Shown here piece by piece: positions 1-6,031 of a DNA stretch of 8,491 nucleotides. The notes under the pieces are model-generated. The model saw only the letters and a list, made by a program, of their open reading frames with translations, did no database searches and was not told the DNA's origin. Origin of the DNA: a bacterium (GTDB taxonomy: Bacteria > CSSED10-310 > JAJRTK01); assembly GCA_024278345.1 (NCBI GenBank), contig JAJRTK010000192.1, forward strand, positions 1-8,491, in the 5' to 3' direction. The number at the start of each line of letters is the position of its first letter. The first letter of the stretch is position 1. The position numbers were made by a program, and so were the translations under genes.

Positions 1-154
1 CTAGGCGGAAAGAGGGTTTGGGGGCTCGTTGACCGGTTGAAGGGCGATGAGAGGGGAGGGGCGGCGGACGGACTGCCGCCGACCCGACCGGACCCCAACC
101 AGCAGAAAAAAGCAGTTGTCGGACTCTTTGATCTGGATGCGTCCCACAAGCAAA

Positions 155-172
155 AAATGAGGGGATGGCTCA
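155..172 (-). repeat. Dispersed short repeat Z, copy 1
   Basis: The 18 bases at 155-172 match the reverse complement of 6135-6152 at 17 of 18 positions (core TGAGNCATCCCCTCATTT). Both copies lie 3' of a gene and are oriented in the sense of that gene: the M20 gene here, the kinase gene at the other copy. Confidence 0.5.
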
Positions 173-191
173 CCCTGCACCCACCAGGGAG
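173..191 (-). repeat. Dispersed short repeat X, copy 1
   Basis: A 19-base segment, CTCCCTGGTGGGTGCAGGG on the minus strand, recurs exactly on the plus strand at 3524-3542. Here it starts 26 bases after the M20 stop codon, in the sense of that gene. The other copy lies 3' of dusB, in the sense of dusB. Confidence 0.6.
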
Positions 192-216
192 ATCGCTCCC
201 CGGGCCCACGTCTTTG

Positions 217-1239
217 TTAGTCTCGGGAGGCAACAGGGTGCGGGGAGAGAGTTTGCACCAGCCGAAAGAAGATCTGAGTCGCGGCCAGAATATCTGATTT
301 TCGGATTTTTTCTTCCGCCGTATGTGCATCCAAGATAGATCCCGGTCCGATGAGATAACGGTCTCCGAAGTTGATCAAATAGGGGAGGTCCGTTCCGAAG
401 GCAACCACCGTGGTGGGAAGATCTGGCAACCTGCCGAGATGGAGAGGTGGGGTCCGCTTGAGAATCTCGACGTGGGCTCGTTTGCCGATGATCGCGCGGA
501 GTTGCTCCTCCACCCGATCAATTTCGGTGGCAACGCGAATCTGTATCGAGGCCTCGGCTGTTGGCGGAATAACGTTCACTGCCAGCCCGGCGCGGAGCGT
601 CCCGATATTCAAGGTGTTCTTCCCGAGTTTCGGCGACCCACCCCAGTCGGTGGAATCAAGCTCCTGGAGGATCCGCAGCATCGGCGGGATCGCCGACTGT
701 CCTGCTTCGGGATAGGCACCATGGGCAGCACGGCCCAGGCAGCGGATCTTCGCGGTGAGAACGCCCTTCTGAGCGATAGCTAGACGGTTTTGAGTCGGTT
801 CGCCAACCGCGATAGCCTGCGTTTCGCCGCCCAGTTCCTCGTTGGCTCGTTTTGCCCCAATAGAGTCAGTTTCTTCGCCCACCAGGAAGAGCAAGGCGAA
901 ATCGCTCTGCCCGTGGACCAGAAGCTGTCCCGCCGCGGCGAGCATGGCGGCGATAATCCCTTTGGCGTCGCAGGCGCCGCGGCCGTAGAGGAAAAACTCG
1001 TCCTCGGAGACCGATACATAGGGAGGCACGGTGTCCAAATGGCTGCAAAGGACAACTCGAGGTTTTCCCGCGGTTGCGAAAATGTTGTGCCGGTGCGGTT
1101 CCACTTCCTGGAGCCGCACGTCAAGTTCCAAGTGGCGGCAGAGCTCCGCGGTTCGCCGGGTCATGGCAGCTTCCTCGCCCGTGGGCGACGGAATTTCCAC
1201 AAGCTCTTTGGCAAGGGCCACAGGATCGATGGGGAGCAA
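217..1239 (-). CDS. M20-family metallopeptidase / amidohydrolase (ArgE/DapE-like)
   Basis: A predicted cytosolic di-zinc hydrolase that cleaves an N-acyl or peptide amide bond. The 340 residues show the M20 layout: SHLDTVPP with metal His67 and catalytic Asp69, bridging Asp91 in GRGACDAKG, general base Glu122 and metal Glu123 in GEETDS, a fifth ligand in GEPT (Glu147), the dimerisation-domain His173 in AAHGAYP, and C-terminal metal His306 in DAHTAEE. All expected metal and catalytic residues are present, so it should be active. It resembles acetylornithine deacetylase, succinyl-diaminopimelate desuccinylase and related broad M20 hydrolases; the sequence alone does not fix the substrate. The start is TTG (1237-1239), chosen because AGGAG (complement of 1247-1251) lies 7 bases upstream. 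It is transcribed alone and divergently from the DUF4442-dusB operon; no biosynthetic partner gene is adjacent. Confidence 0.9.
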   Translation of the reverse strand: MLPIDPVALAKELVEIPSPTGEEAAMTRRTAELCRHLELDVRLQEVEPHRHNIFATAGKPRVVLCSHLDTVPPYVSVSEDEFFLYGRGACDAKGIIAAMLAAAGQLLVHGQSDFALLFLVGEETDSIGAKRANEELGGETQAIAVGEPTQNRLAIAQKGVLTAKIRCLGRAAHGAYPEAGQSAIPPMLRILQELDSTDWGGSPKLGKNTLNIGTLRAGLAVNVIPPTAEASIQIRVATEIDRVEEQLRAIIGKRAHVEILKRTPPLHLGRLPDLPTTVVAFGTDLPYLINFGDRYLIGPGSILDAHTAEEKIRKSDILAATQIFFRLVQTLSPHPVASRD

Positions 1240-1246
1240 GAAGAAT

Positions 1247-1251
1247 CTCCT
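1247..1251 (-). promoter_or_regulatory. Ribosome binding site of the M20 gene
   Basis: AGGAG on the minus strand, 7 bases before the TTG codon at 1237-1239. There is no ATG or GTG nearby in frame, so this site decides the non-ATG start. Confidence 0.7.
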
Positions 1252-1297
1252 GGTAGTCGGTAACGGCTCTGGTCATCGATTCGGCCACCCACCAAAA

Positions 1298-1318
1298 CCG
1301 CGGTGCCGAGCGCAGCGA
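1298..1318 (+). repeat. Dispersed CGAGCGNAGCGA repeat, copy 1
   Basis: The 21 bases at 1298-1318 match 3418-3438 at 20 of 21 positions (CCGCGGTGCCGAGCG, C or T, AGCGA). A shorter related copy (GATGCCGAGCGCAGCGAG) lies at about 3564-3581. A further variant lies inside the ~99-base repeat as CCGAGCCAAGCGAGGCG. Confidence 0.6.
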
Positions 1319-1486
1319 GAGCCGCCGAAGGCACCACCGGTGACCAAGGCCGGCGGTGACCGACCCGGTGGCGGACCTGAGCTCCTTATCACGGCTCTAC
1401 TACGGCGTCTGGCCGTGTTCTCCACCGCCGTCCTTGGCGGATCCACGCCCCGCTGCCTAGCAACGGGCCATGATGGGACATTCTAG

Positions 1487-1516
1487 TTGGAGAGTGGCGT
1501 CGAAGCAAGATATAAC
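1487..1516 (+). promoter_or_regulatory. Candidate sigma70-like promoter for DUF4442-dusB
   Basis: TTGGAG (1487-1492), an 18-base spacer and TATAAC (1511-1516). The -10 box matches 5 of 6 consensus bases but the -35 box only 3 of 6. It would leave a 5' leader of roughly 180 bases before the ATG at 1703. This is a weak prediction. Confidence 0.25.
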
Positions 1517-1702
1517 ACGACGGTCCGGAAATAGTGATTCGTCCCAGATGGGTAGGAAACTCGATTCCCACGGATTTCGCATCTGCGTTATGCTTCTAGC
1601 TCTTCGTCGTTTACACTGGGATTTGGCAGTGAGGGTGCGGGCTCGCTTTTTGGGGGACTTGCCCCGCCGCTTCGGTGGCTTGAGGATCATGGAGAAGAAT
1701 TG

Positions 1703-2251
1703 ATGTTCCAACTCTTGACGAGGCCGGTGGGCCTACTTCGGGCTGTGGCTGAACGGGTCATCCCATCGACGGGAAGCCCCGCGGGGAACCTCCGCGTAGC
1801 TTGGAAGCAGCTTCGGCATCTTCCCGGCGGCAAAATGTTGTTCAGCAAGATGGTGGGGCGAATGGCTCCCTACACGGGAACGATTGGTGCTCAGGTGTTG
1901 GAGCTGCGGGAGGGCTATAGCCGGATTGAGATGGCGGATCGCCCGGGAATCCGCAATCATCTAGACTCGACCCACGCGGTGGCCCTGGTCAATCTTGCCG
2001 AGGTCACCACGGGGTTGGCGATGATGTACTCCATACCGCTAGACGCCCGGGGCATTCTATCGGGCCTCTCCATCGAATACCTCAAGAAGGGCCGCGGGCT
2101 CCTCACCGGGATCTGCCACTGTCCGGTGCCGCCGACGAACCAGCGGCGGGAATACGATGTCGTGGGCGAAATCTACAACGAAGGCGGTGAGCTAGTGGCC
2201 AGGGCCACGGCACGTTGGCTCATCGGACCGCTGCGCGAAAAAAAACGCTGA
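1703..2251 (+). CDS. DUF4442 hotdog-fold thioesterase-like protein
   Basis: A 182-residue soluble protein that resembles the DUF4442 / YiiD C-terminal branch of the hotdog thioesterase superfamily, whose members act on acyl-CoA or acyl-ACP thioesters. The central part shows the family pattern: a Trp-containing helix and LPGGKMLFS, then GRMAPYTGTI, a strand with MADRPGIRNHL, then a helix with STHAVALVNLAEVTTG (the usual acidic-residue-bearing hotdog helix), and late strands with LSIEYLKKGRG and ARATARWLIG. There is no signal peptide or membrane segment. The start is ATG 1703, placed about 6 bases after GGAGAA (1691-1696); a TTG directly before it is also possible. The stop lies 4 bases before the dusB start, so the two genes very probably form an operon. 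No biochemical link with dihydrouridine synthesis is apparent, and the real substrate is unknown. Confidence 0.85.
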   Translation: MFQLLTRPVGLLRAVAERVIPSTGSPAGNLRVAWKQLRHLPGGKMLFSKMVGRMAPYTGTIGAQVLELREGYSRIEMADRPGIRNHLDSTHAVALVNLAEVTTGLAMMYSIPLDARGILSGLSIEYLKKGRGLLTGICHCPVPPTNQRREYDVVGEIYNEGGELVARATARWLIGPLREKKR

Positions 2252-2255
2252 TCCC

Positions 2256-3281
2256 ATGAGATTCAAGTCTTTCCGGATAGGAGCGGTGGAGGTTGATCCA
2301 CCCACCGTTCTCGCGCCCATGGCTGGAATTACCGACGCCTGGTTTAGGAAGATCGTCAAATCCCTTGGAGGCGTCGGACTGGTGACCATGGAGTTTATCA
2401 GCTCCGAATCTCTGACCCGCGACGTGGAAAAGACGCGGCAAATGATGGCGTTTGCCGAATCCGAACGGCCGATCTCCATCCAGATCTACGGTTCGAAGCC
2501 CGGGCGTATGGCGGATGCCGCTCGCCGCGTAGAAGAGATCGGCGCTGATCTGGTGGACATCAATATGGGCTGCCCGGCCAAGAAGATCCTCAAGGGCTGC
2601 GCGGGCGCTGCGCTCATGGGAGACCTCGTTCTTGCCAGAAGGATCATTTCCGCCGTTCGGAAGGCCGTGGATCTTCCGGTGACGGTGAAATTTAGGACAG
2701 GGCTAGATCCCAGAAGAGAGAACTACCTGGAGCTCGGCCGGATATGCCAGGAAGAGGGAGCCGATGCCGTGGCTTTGCATGGGCGCACGGCGAAGCAAGG
2801 ATACCGCGGCCAAGCTGATTGGATGGCTGTGGGTCGCCTCGTGGAGAACCTGCGGATTCCCGTCATGGGAAACGGCGATGTCTCATGCGCGACCGACGCC
2901 TTCGACCTAGTGGAGAAAACTGGCTGCGCTGGAGTCATGATCGGTCGGGCGGCGCTGAAAAATCCCTGGATTTTCCTTCAGATCAAGGAGATCTACCAAG
3001 GCGCGAAGATGACCGAACCCACTTGGAGGGATCGGCGAGACCTGATCCTGCGCCACTTCCAACTTCTCAAGTCCCATCCCGACAGGCGGTTCGTCCTTCA
3101 CAAGATCAGGACTTTTACTGGCTGGTACAGCAAGGGAATCCGCGGCGGCGCAGCCCTCCGGCGAAGATTGAGCCACGTGAGCGATCCCACGGCCTTTCTG
3201 GAAGAGATCCGGGAGTTTTTTCACCGCCTGCAAGCCTCTCACGACCAGAAGCCGGTGGTTCCCTTGATCGAGCGTGTCTAG
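2256..3281 (+). CDS. dusB: tRNA-dihydrouridine synthase, DusB type
   Basis: An FMN- and NADPH-dependent enzyme that reduces uridine to dihydrouridine in the tRNA D-loop. The 341 residues follow the Dus TIM-barrel plan: LAPMAGITDAWFR (19-31, FMN binding), EFISSESL, IQIYGSKP, DINMGCPAKKI with catalytic Cys106, VKFRTG with Lys145, LHGRTAKQGY with His175, PVMGNGDV (FMN phosphate region) and IGRAALKNPWIF, followed by the helical C-terminal tRNA-binding part (about 250-325). Length and motifs fit DusB (the TIGR00737/NifR3 group) better than DusA or DusC. ATG 2256 follows the thioesterase stop (2249-2251) by four bases with no clear Shine-Dalgarno, which suggests translational coupling. A short stem and T-run at the stop may end the transcript. 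In many bacteria dusB is cotranscribed with fis; here it is not. Confidence 0.95.
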   Translation: MRFKSFRIGAVEVDPPTVLAPMAGITDAWFRKIVKSLGGVGLVTMEFISSESLTRDVEKTRQMMAFAESERPISIQIYGSKPGRMADAARRVEEIGADLVDINMGCPAKKILKGCAGAALMGDLVLARRIISAVRKAVDLPVTVKFRTGLDPRRENYLELGRICQEEGADAVALHGRTAKQGYRGQADWMAVGRLVENLRIPVMGNGDVSCATDAFDLVEKTGCAGVMIGRAALKNPWIFLQIKEIYQGAKMTEPTWRDRRDLILRHFQLLKSHPDRRFVLHKIRTFTGWYSKGIRGGAALRRRLSHVSDPTAFLEEIREFFHRLQASHDQKPVVPLIERV

Positions 3282-3310
3282 GGTGTAGTTTCCAGAACCC
3301 TCTTTTTTCT
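3280..3310 (+). terminator. Weak intrinsic terminator candidate after dusB
   Basis: AGGGT (3280-3284, overlapping the dusB TAG) pairs with ACCCT (3297-3301) across a 12-base loop and is followed by C and six T (3303-3308). The T-run is good but the 5-base stem is short. Confidence 0.4.
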
Positions 3311-3417
3311 CAATGTGTTGTGTTCCGCTCACATCGGGCGCAGTCCGTCGCCCGCTCCTCGCCATTTTCACCCCTTTCCCCATCAGTTCCCCCGAAAGCA
3401 AAGCACCAAAGAGGAAG

Positions 3418-3438
3418 CCGCGGTGCCGAGCGTAGCGA
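3418..3438 (+). repeat. Dispersed CGAGCGNAGCGA repeat, copy 2
   Basis: Matches 1298-1318 at 20 of 21 positions, in the same orientation. The only difference is C to T in the CGAGCG-N-AGCGA core. Confidence 0.6.
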
Positions 3439-3486
3439 CACGCCGAGCATGAGCGAGGCCCACCGCCCACCCACGTGGGCTGGGAT

Positions 3487-3553
3487 CCCGTTGCCCGCAA
3501 GTTGCAACGGGAAGTTGAGCTCGCTCCCTGGTGGGTGCAGGGCAAAGCCCTGC
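3487..3553. repeat. Two adjacent perfect hairpins
   Basis: An 8-base stem with 9-base loop (3487-3511) is followed by a 7-base stem closed by an AAA loop (3537-3553). Neither is followed by a T-run, so a simple intrinsic terminator is not the obvious reading. Confidence 0.6.
3524..3542 (+). repeat. Dispersed short repeat X, copy 2
   Basis: An exact 19-base match to the reverse complement of 173-191. It lies 3' of dusB in the sense of dusB and runs into the 7-base hairpin at 3537-3553. Confidence 0.6.
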
Positions 3554-3582
3554 CTGGGGACCGGATGCCGAGCGCAGCGAGA

Positions 3583-3601
3583 CGCGGCCCACAGGGCCGC
3601 G
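3583..3601. repeat. Perfect 8-base-stem hairpin
   Basis: CGCGGCCC and GGGCCGCG are separated by ACA. It lies between the third CGAGCGCAGCGAG motif and the ~99-base repeat Y, in the 3' region of two convergent genes. Confidence 0.55.
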
Positions 3602-3603
3602 GC

Positions 3604-3702
3604 CGGAGTCCCCGGATGATCGCCGGGTCACGCAAACGTGACCCGCCGAGCCAAGCGAGGCGCAAAGAGAGTGTCCAACTGTCCCGCTTTGCGTGGATGC
3701 CC
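3604..3702 (-). repeat. ~99-base dispersed repeat Y, copy A (inverted relative to copy B)
   Basis: The reverse complement of 6032-6129 aligns along this whole interval with only scattered substitutions and one length change near 3684-3691. The repeat contains the GGGTCACG/CGTGACCC hairpin (3625-3644), which is identical in both copies, and a CGAG-AGCGAG-type core. It begins about 60 bases after the hydrolase stop, in the sense of that gene, just as copy B lies 3' of the kinase in its sense. Together the two copies form an inverted repeat enclosing both genes. Confidence 0.85.
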
Positions 3703-3731
3703 GGGCCTTCCAGGCGCCATCTAGGGGGAGC

Positions 3732-3749
3732 GGGCGCGAGGGTGCGCCC
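3732..3749. terminator. Hairpin just after the hydrolase stop
   Basis: Perfect GGGCGC/GCGCCC stem with a 6-base loop, 12 bases 3' of the hydrolase stop codon (complement of 3762-3764). No T-run follows on the minus strand, so it could be a transcript-end stabiliser rather than a classical intrinsic terminator. Confidence 0.35.
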
Positions 3750-3761
3750 TAGATCTCCATG

Positions 3762-4898
3762 TCAGTGTTGTTGCAGCCACTCCAGGATGCGAGGCCAGAC
3801 GACCGCCGGTGCAGCCTTGCCACAGACGAGGTCCAGGTGGCCCCAACCCTTGGCCAAGGGTCCGGAATCCAGGCAGATAAAGCTCTTGTCGGCACTTCCA
3901 GCCGCGGCGTAGGCTGGTTCTACGGAGGCGCTTGGCGCCACGGCATCCTGAGCGCCCACAATAAAGAGAATAGGACGGGTGAACGTCTGGAGCCGGGAAC
4001 TGTAATCCACGCCTTTCCTGGGCTCGAGGCGGCCCGTGGAGGCCCAAGAAAACATGAAGCGGAGGATTTCCACGGACGTGCGGTCAAAACCAAGAGTCAG
4101 CCTTTCCTCCAGGATTTCCGGCTCGATGCTCCGGGGATACCAGAGAGCCATGGGGAAGAGGCTCAGGGGAGAATCGAAGTAAAACCGGCCGCGCCTCAGG
4201 AGCCATCCGGCTAAATCAACGGGCAAAAAGGGAATCGGGCTCAGGCCGCGAAACGGGTTGATTCGGCCGATCTCGTGGAGGCCCGTTGCAAGGTGGCGCA
4301 GGAACCAGGTTCCCCGGGCGAAATGTCCCGGCCCCGCCAGGGAGACGATTCCCCGGAGCCACCGCTGTTCTGGCGAATCGAGGCAGTAGGCGATGGATGC
4401 TCCCAGTGAATGTCCTATGACAAAGATCTCTTCCTGCTGGCTCAGCAGGGAAGCAGCACGGAGGAGTGCGGGCACGTCGAGATCGACATAATCCCCAAAC
4501 CCTTCCGGATAGGGGGCGCCGTGGGCTCTTGAAAGACCGTGCCCCCGAAGGTCGGCGATAAAGACTTCGTATCCGTGGGCGACCAGGTAGTTGGCAAAGC
4601 TTCTTTGGCTCAAGTCCCAACTAAAGCGGTTCTGCCCCAACCCATGGAGTAGCAACACGGCTCCGGAGATCCGCTCACAATCGAGCGGTCGCTTTCGCAG
4701 GACCACGAGTCGATGTCCGTCTTGGGTAGAGACTTCCACAAGCTCCCGGAGAAGAGGAATTGACCAGGTCTGGTCCACCACCTCGAAAACGGGTGAAGGG
4801 AGTTGGCGATTATGGCGAACCAGGGAGTGCGTTGTTGAAACGGGCTTCATGTTGAACCAGACGGAGCTTGACGGAGGAAGCTGGTCCCGGTATCTCAT
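3762..4898 (-). CDS. Alpha/beta-fold hydrolase (lipase/esterase-like)
   Basis: A predicted serine hydrolase of about 378 residues. Counting from the GTG codon at 4899-4901, the motifs are: strand and oxyanion region VLLLHGLGQNRFSWD (HGLG 86-89), FIADLRGHGLS (115-124), nucleophile elbow GHSLGAS with Ser165, acid Asp319 in VGAQDAVAP and His355 in KGWGHLDLV. The triad is complete. A large insertion between the nucleophile and the acid (about 190-300) forms a hydrophobic, Pro/Leu-rich cap, which suggests a lipid-like or bulky substrate. The tail GHLDLV...VWPRILEWL recalls the PHA synthase/depolymerase-like branch, but the Ser (not Cys) nucleophile argues against a synthase. The start is uncertain: ATG 4896-4898, adjacent GTG 4899-4901 or ATG 4848-4850, none with a clear ribosome binding site; the domain begins near residue 40. 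No signal peptide is visible. It is divergent from the kinase, with about 87 bases between starts. Confidence 0.88.
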   Translation of the reverse strand: MRYRDQLPPSSSVWFNMKPVSTTHSLVRHNRQLPSPVFEVVDQTWSIPLLRELVEVSTQDGHRLVVLRKRPLDCERISGAVLLLHGLGQNRFSWDLSQRSFANYLVAHGYEVFIADLRGHGLSRAHGAPYPEGFGDYVDLDVPALLRAASLLSQQEEIFVIGHSLGASIAYCLDSPEQRWLRGIVSLAGPGHFARGTWFLRHLATGLHEIGRINPFRGLSPIPFLPVDLAGWLLRRGRFYFDSPLSLFPMALWYPRSIEPEILEERLTLGFDRTSVEILRFMFSWASTGRLEPRKGVDYSSRLQTFTRPILFIVGAQDAVAPSASVEPAYAAAGSADKSFICLDSGPLAKGWGHLDLVCGKAAPAVVWPRILEWLQQH

Positions 4899-4985
4899 CA
4901 CGGGTGGCGGAGGAGCAGATTTCAGCGCAGGCCCAAGGCTTTGAACCGAGGCCCGCCCAAGCCGTCAAGAGATCCAGGTGGACAG
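4899..4985. promoter_or_regulatory. Shared divergent promoter region of hydrolase and kinase
   Basis: The only DNA between two divergent starts, so both promoters (or operators) should lie here or in the adjacent 5' codons. I see no convincing -35/-10 pair on either strand. The kinase ribosome binding site AGGTGG is at 4976-4981. Confidence 0.4.
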
Positions 4986-5819
4986 ATGCCCCATATCAAA
5001 AACCCCTCCGCAATACGACCGGGCGACAGGATTCTGGGGCGATTTGTTTGTGAAAAGCTGCTTGGCGAGGGCGGCATGAGCTTGGTTTTCCTGGTTTCCG
5101 ACGAAGGGCGCGGAGGCGGGAGAGAAGCGCTGAAGCTTCTCAAGACGAAAGGGATGCAGCGGGATTGGCCAAGGCTCCTTTGCCAGGAGTTCGAGAACAT
5201 CCAGCGCCTTTGCCACCCCGGATTCGTTGAGGTCCACGAAATGGGGTTTGACCCCGGTTCGGGCCTACCTTTCTTCACTATGGAGCCTTTGGTGGGCACG
5301 GGTCTTCTCCAGGCCTGCCGCGACGGAGGCGTGATCAAGCTGGCGGCCATCCTGGGGAAGGCTTTGGAGGCGCTCGATTTCCTCCACGGTCATGGCCTGC
5401 TTCACTACGACTTAAAGCCGAGCAATATTTTCGTGACCGAAGGTGGCCGGGTTGTTCTCATGGACCTCGCATTGGCCGGGCCTCCCGGTCGGAGCACCAT
5501 CCACAAGGGAACTCCGGCGTACGCCGCCCCGGTAATGATCTGCCGCCGCCATGCCGATGCTTGGCTGGATCTCTATTCCCTAGGGGCGAGCCTTTACCAC
5601 TGTTTAGCCAGCCGCCCGCCATTTCGGGGGACGATTCATCAGGTGCTGGCCGGCCATCTCTATCGGCTCCCCGGGCCCCTGGCCCTCTGGGGAAGGGCTC
5701 GAATCCTGGAGCGTTTTGCCTTTCGGCTCATGGCCAAGGATCCCAAAGAGCGGTTTCCCACGGCGGCTGCCGCGCTGACCTGGTTGCGCCGACACCGGCC
5801 CTCGGTGCCGGAGAGCTGA
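4986..5819 (+). CDS. Stand-alone Hanks-type Ser/Thr protein kinase with variant motifs
   Basis: A 277-residue protein that is almost nothing but a kinase domain, predicted to phosphorylate Ser/Thr in the cytosol. Motifs in order: glycine loop LLGEGGMSLVF (25-35), ATP-anchoring Lys50 in EALKLLK, a helix-C Glu in QEFENIQRL (68 or 70), hinge FTMEPL, catalytic loop LHYDLKPSNIF (Asp142, Lys144, Asn147), metal Asp160 in LMDLALAG, GTPAYAAPV (176-183), DLYSLGASLYH (195-205) and late Arg256 in DPKERF. The oddities are HYD for HRD, DLA for DFG and APV for APE. The catalytic Asp, Lys, Asn and metal Asp remain, so activity is plausible, but activation-loop control probably differs. There is no membrane segment or sensor domain, unlike most PknB proteins. 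Start ATG 4986 follows AGGTGG by four bases; an upstream in-frame TTG (4941) lacks such a site. It is divergent from the hydrolase. Confidence 0.9.
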   Translation: MPHIKNPSAIRPGDRILGRFVCEKLLGEGGMSLVFLVSDEGRGGGREALKLLKTKGMQRDWPRLLCQEFENIQRLCHPGFVEVHEMGFDPGSGLPFFTMEPLVGTGLLQACRDGGVIKLAAILGKALEALDFLHGHGLLHYDLKPSNIFVTEGGRVVLMDLALAGPPGRSTIHKGTPAYAAPVMICRRHADAWLDLYSLGASLYHCLASRPPFRGTIHQVLAGHLYRLPGPLALWGRARILERFAFRLMAKDPKERFPTAAAALTWLRRHRPSVPES

Positions 5820-5965
5820 AACCATTCTGACTCGACATGAACCTGATCTGGATCCAGTCAAAATCGAGGATCAGTGAAGTCAATGGCTTACGGAAAACTT
5901 GAACATTAAGTTCCAGCGATTCACAGGCCATGACTCTCGTAGGGGCCGGTCATCGGCGGTCGCTT

Positions 5966-5984
5966 TGGCAGGCTCTCGCTGCCA
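5966..5984. repeat. Nested hairpin
   Basis: TGGCAG/CTGCCA with loop GCTCTCG, set inside a wider GGCCGGT (5944-5950) / ACCGGCC (5989-5995) pair. It could form a stem-loop in the kinase 3' transcript. Confidence 0.4.
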
Positions 5985-6031
5985 TCGGCACCGGCCTGAT
6001 GGAGCACAGCCGCCCTCGGCTCTGCAAAGGG

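Larger units (their letters stand above)
152..200 (-). terminator. Possible weak terminator of the M20 gene
   Basis: Read on the minus strand just after the peptidase stop, there is a perfect 5-base stem with a 4-base loop (GGGAG/CTCCC, 187-200). It is followed by a weaker GTGAG/CTCAT stem that leads straight into a run of six T (complement of 152-157). The stems are short, so this is only a candidate. It overlaps two dispersed repeat segments. Confidence 0.3.
1..216. other. Non-coding stretch 3' of the M20 gene
   Basis: I see no convincing gene here. The one open frame over it (37-297, plus) is low-complexity Arg/Pro/Gly-rich and runs antisense into the peptidase gene. The stretch holds a hairpin with 6-base arms at 60-65/75-80 (GGCGGC/GCCGCC), a hairpin at 187-200, and two short segments that recur elsewhere in the window (155-172 and 173-191). 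Confidence 0.6.
1240..1702. other. Divergent intergenic region, 463 bases
   Basis: This separates the M20 gene from the DUF4442-dusB operon. No convincing gene is visible. It contains a repeat segment (1298-1318) shared with 3418-3438, several GGTGACC/CCGGTG-type short inverted repeats around 1338-1372, a small CCGCC/GGCGG stem near 1425-1441 and one sigma70-like promoter candidate (1487-1516). A minus-strand frame over 1457-1711 is strongly basic but has no ribosome binding site and overlaps the thioesterase start, so I do not call it. Confidence 0.6.
3282..3761. other. Convergent intergenic region rich in hairpins and repeats, 480 bases
   Basis: No gene is supported here; the long frames across it on both strands read repeat sequence. 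Perfect inverted repeats follow one another: CCCACGTGGG (3470-3479); CCCGTTGC/GCAACGGG (3487-3511); GCAGGGC/GCCCTGC with an AAA loop (3537-3553); CGCGGCCC/GGGCCGCG with an ACA loop (3583-3601); GGGTCACG/CGTGACCC with a CAAA loop (3625-3644); GGGCGC/GCGCCC with a 6-base loop (3732-3749). It also holds dispersed repeats at 3418-3438, 3524-3542, about 3564-3581 and 3604-3702. Confidence 0.7.

Noticed and set aside
37-297. Plus-strand 86-codon frame at the window start
   Set aside because: It is low-complexity, antisense to the end of the M20 gene and contains dispersed repeats; no domain.
322-783. Plus-strand frames of 101-157 codons within 322-1263
   Set aside because: They are shadows of the M20 gene, whose motifs on the minus strand are complete.
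1457-1711. Minus-strand 84-codon frame with a very basic N-terminal half (KPPKRRGKSPKKRAR)
   Set aside because: It is tempting as a small nucleic-acid-binding protein, but there is no ribosome binding site, the start overlaps the thioesterase start and the C-terminal half is unremarkable. Conservation would be needed to revive it.
2819-3619. Plus-strand open frame of 266 codons
   Set aside because: It overlaps dusB in another frame and runs on into repeats; the composition is Arg/Pro/Ser-rich with no domain.
2907-3665. Minus-strand open frame of 252 codons
   Set aside because: Half is antisense to dusB and half reads repeat sequence. Its start region GGSRLRDPA is simply repeat Y, which also appears in a plus frame at 5930-6337.
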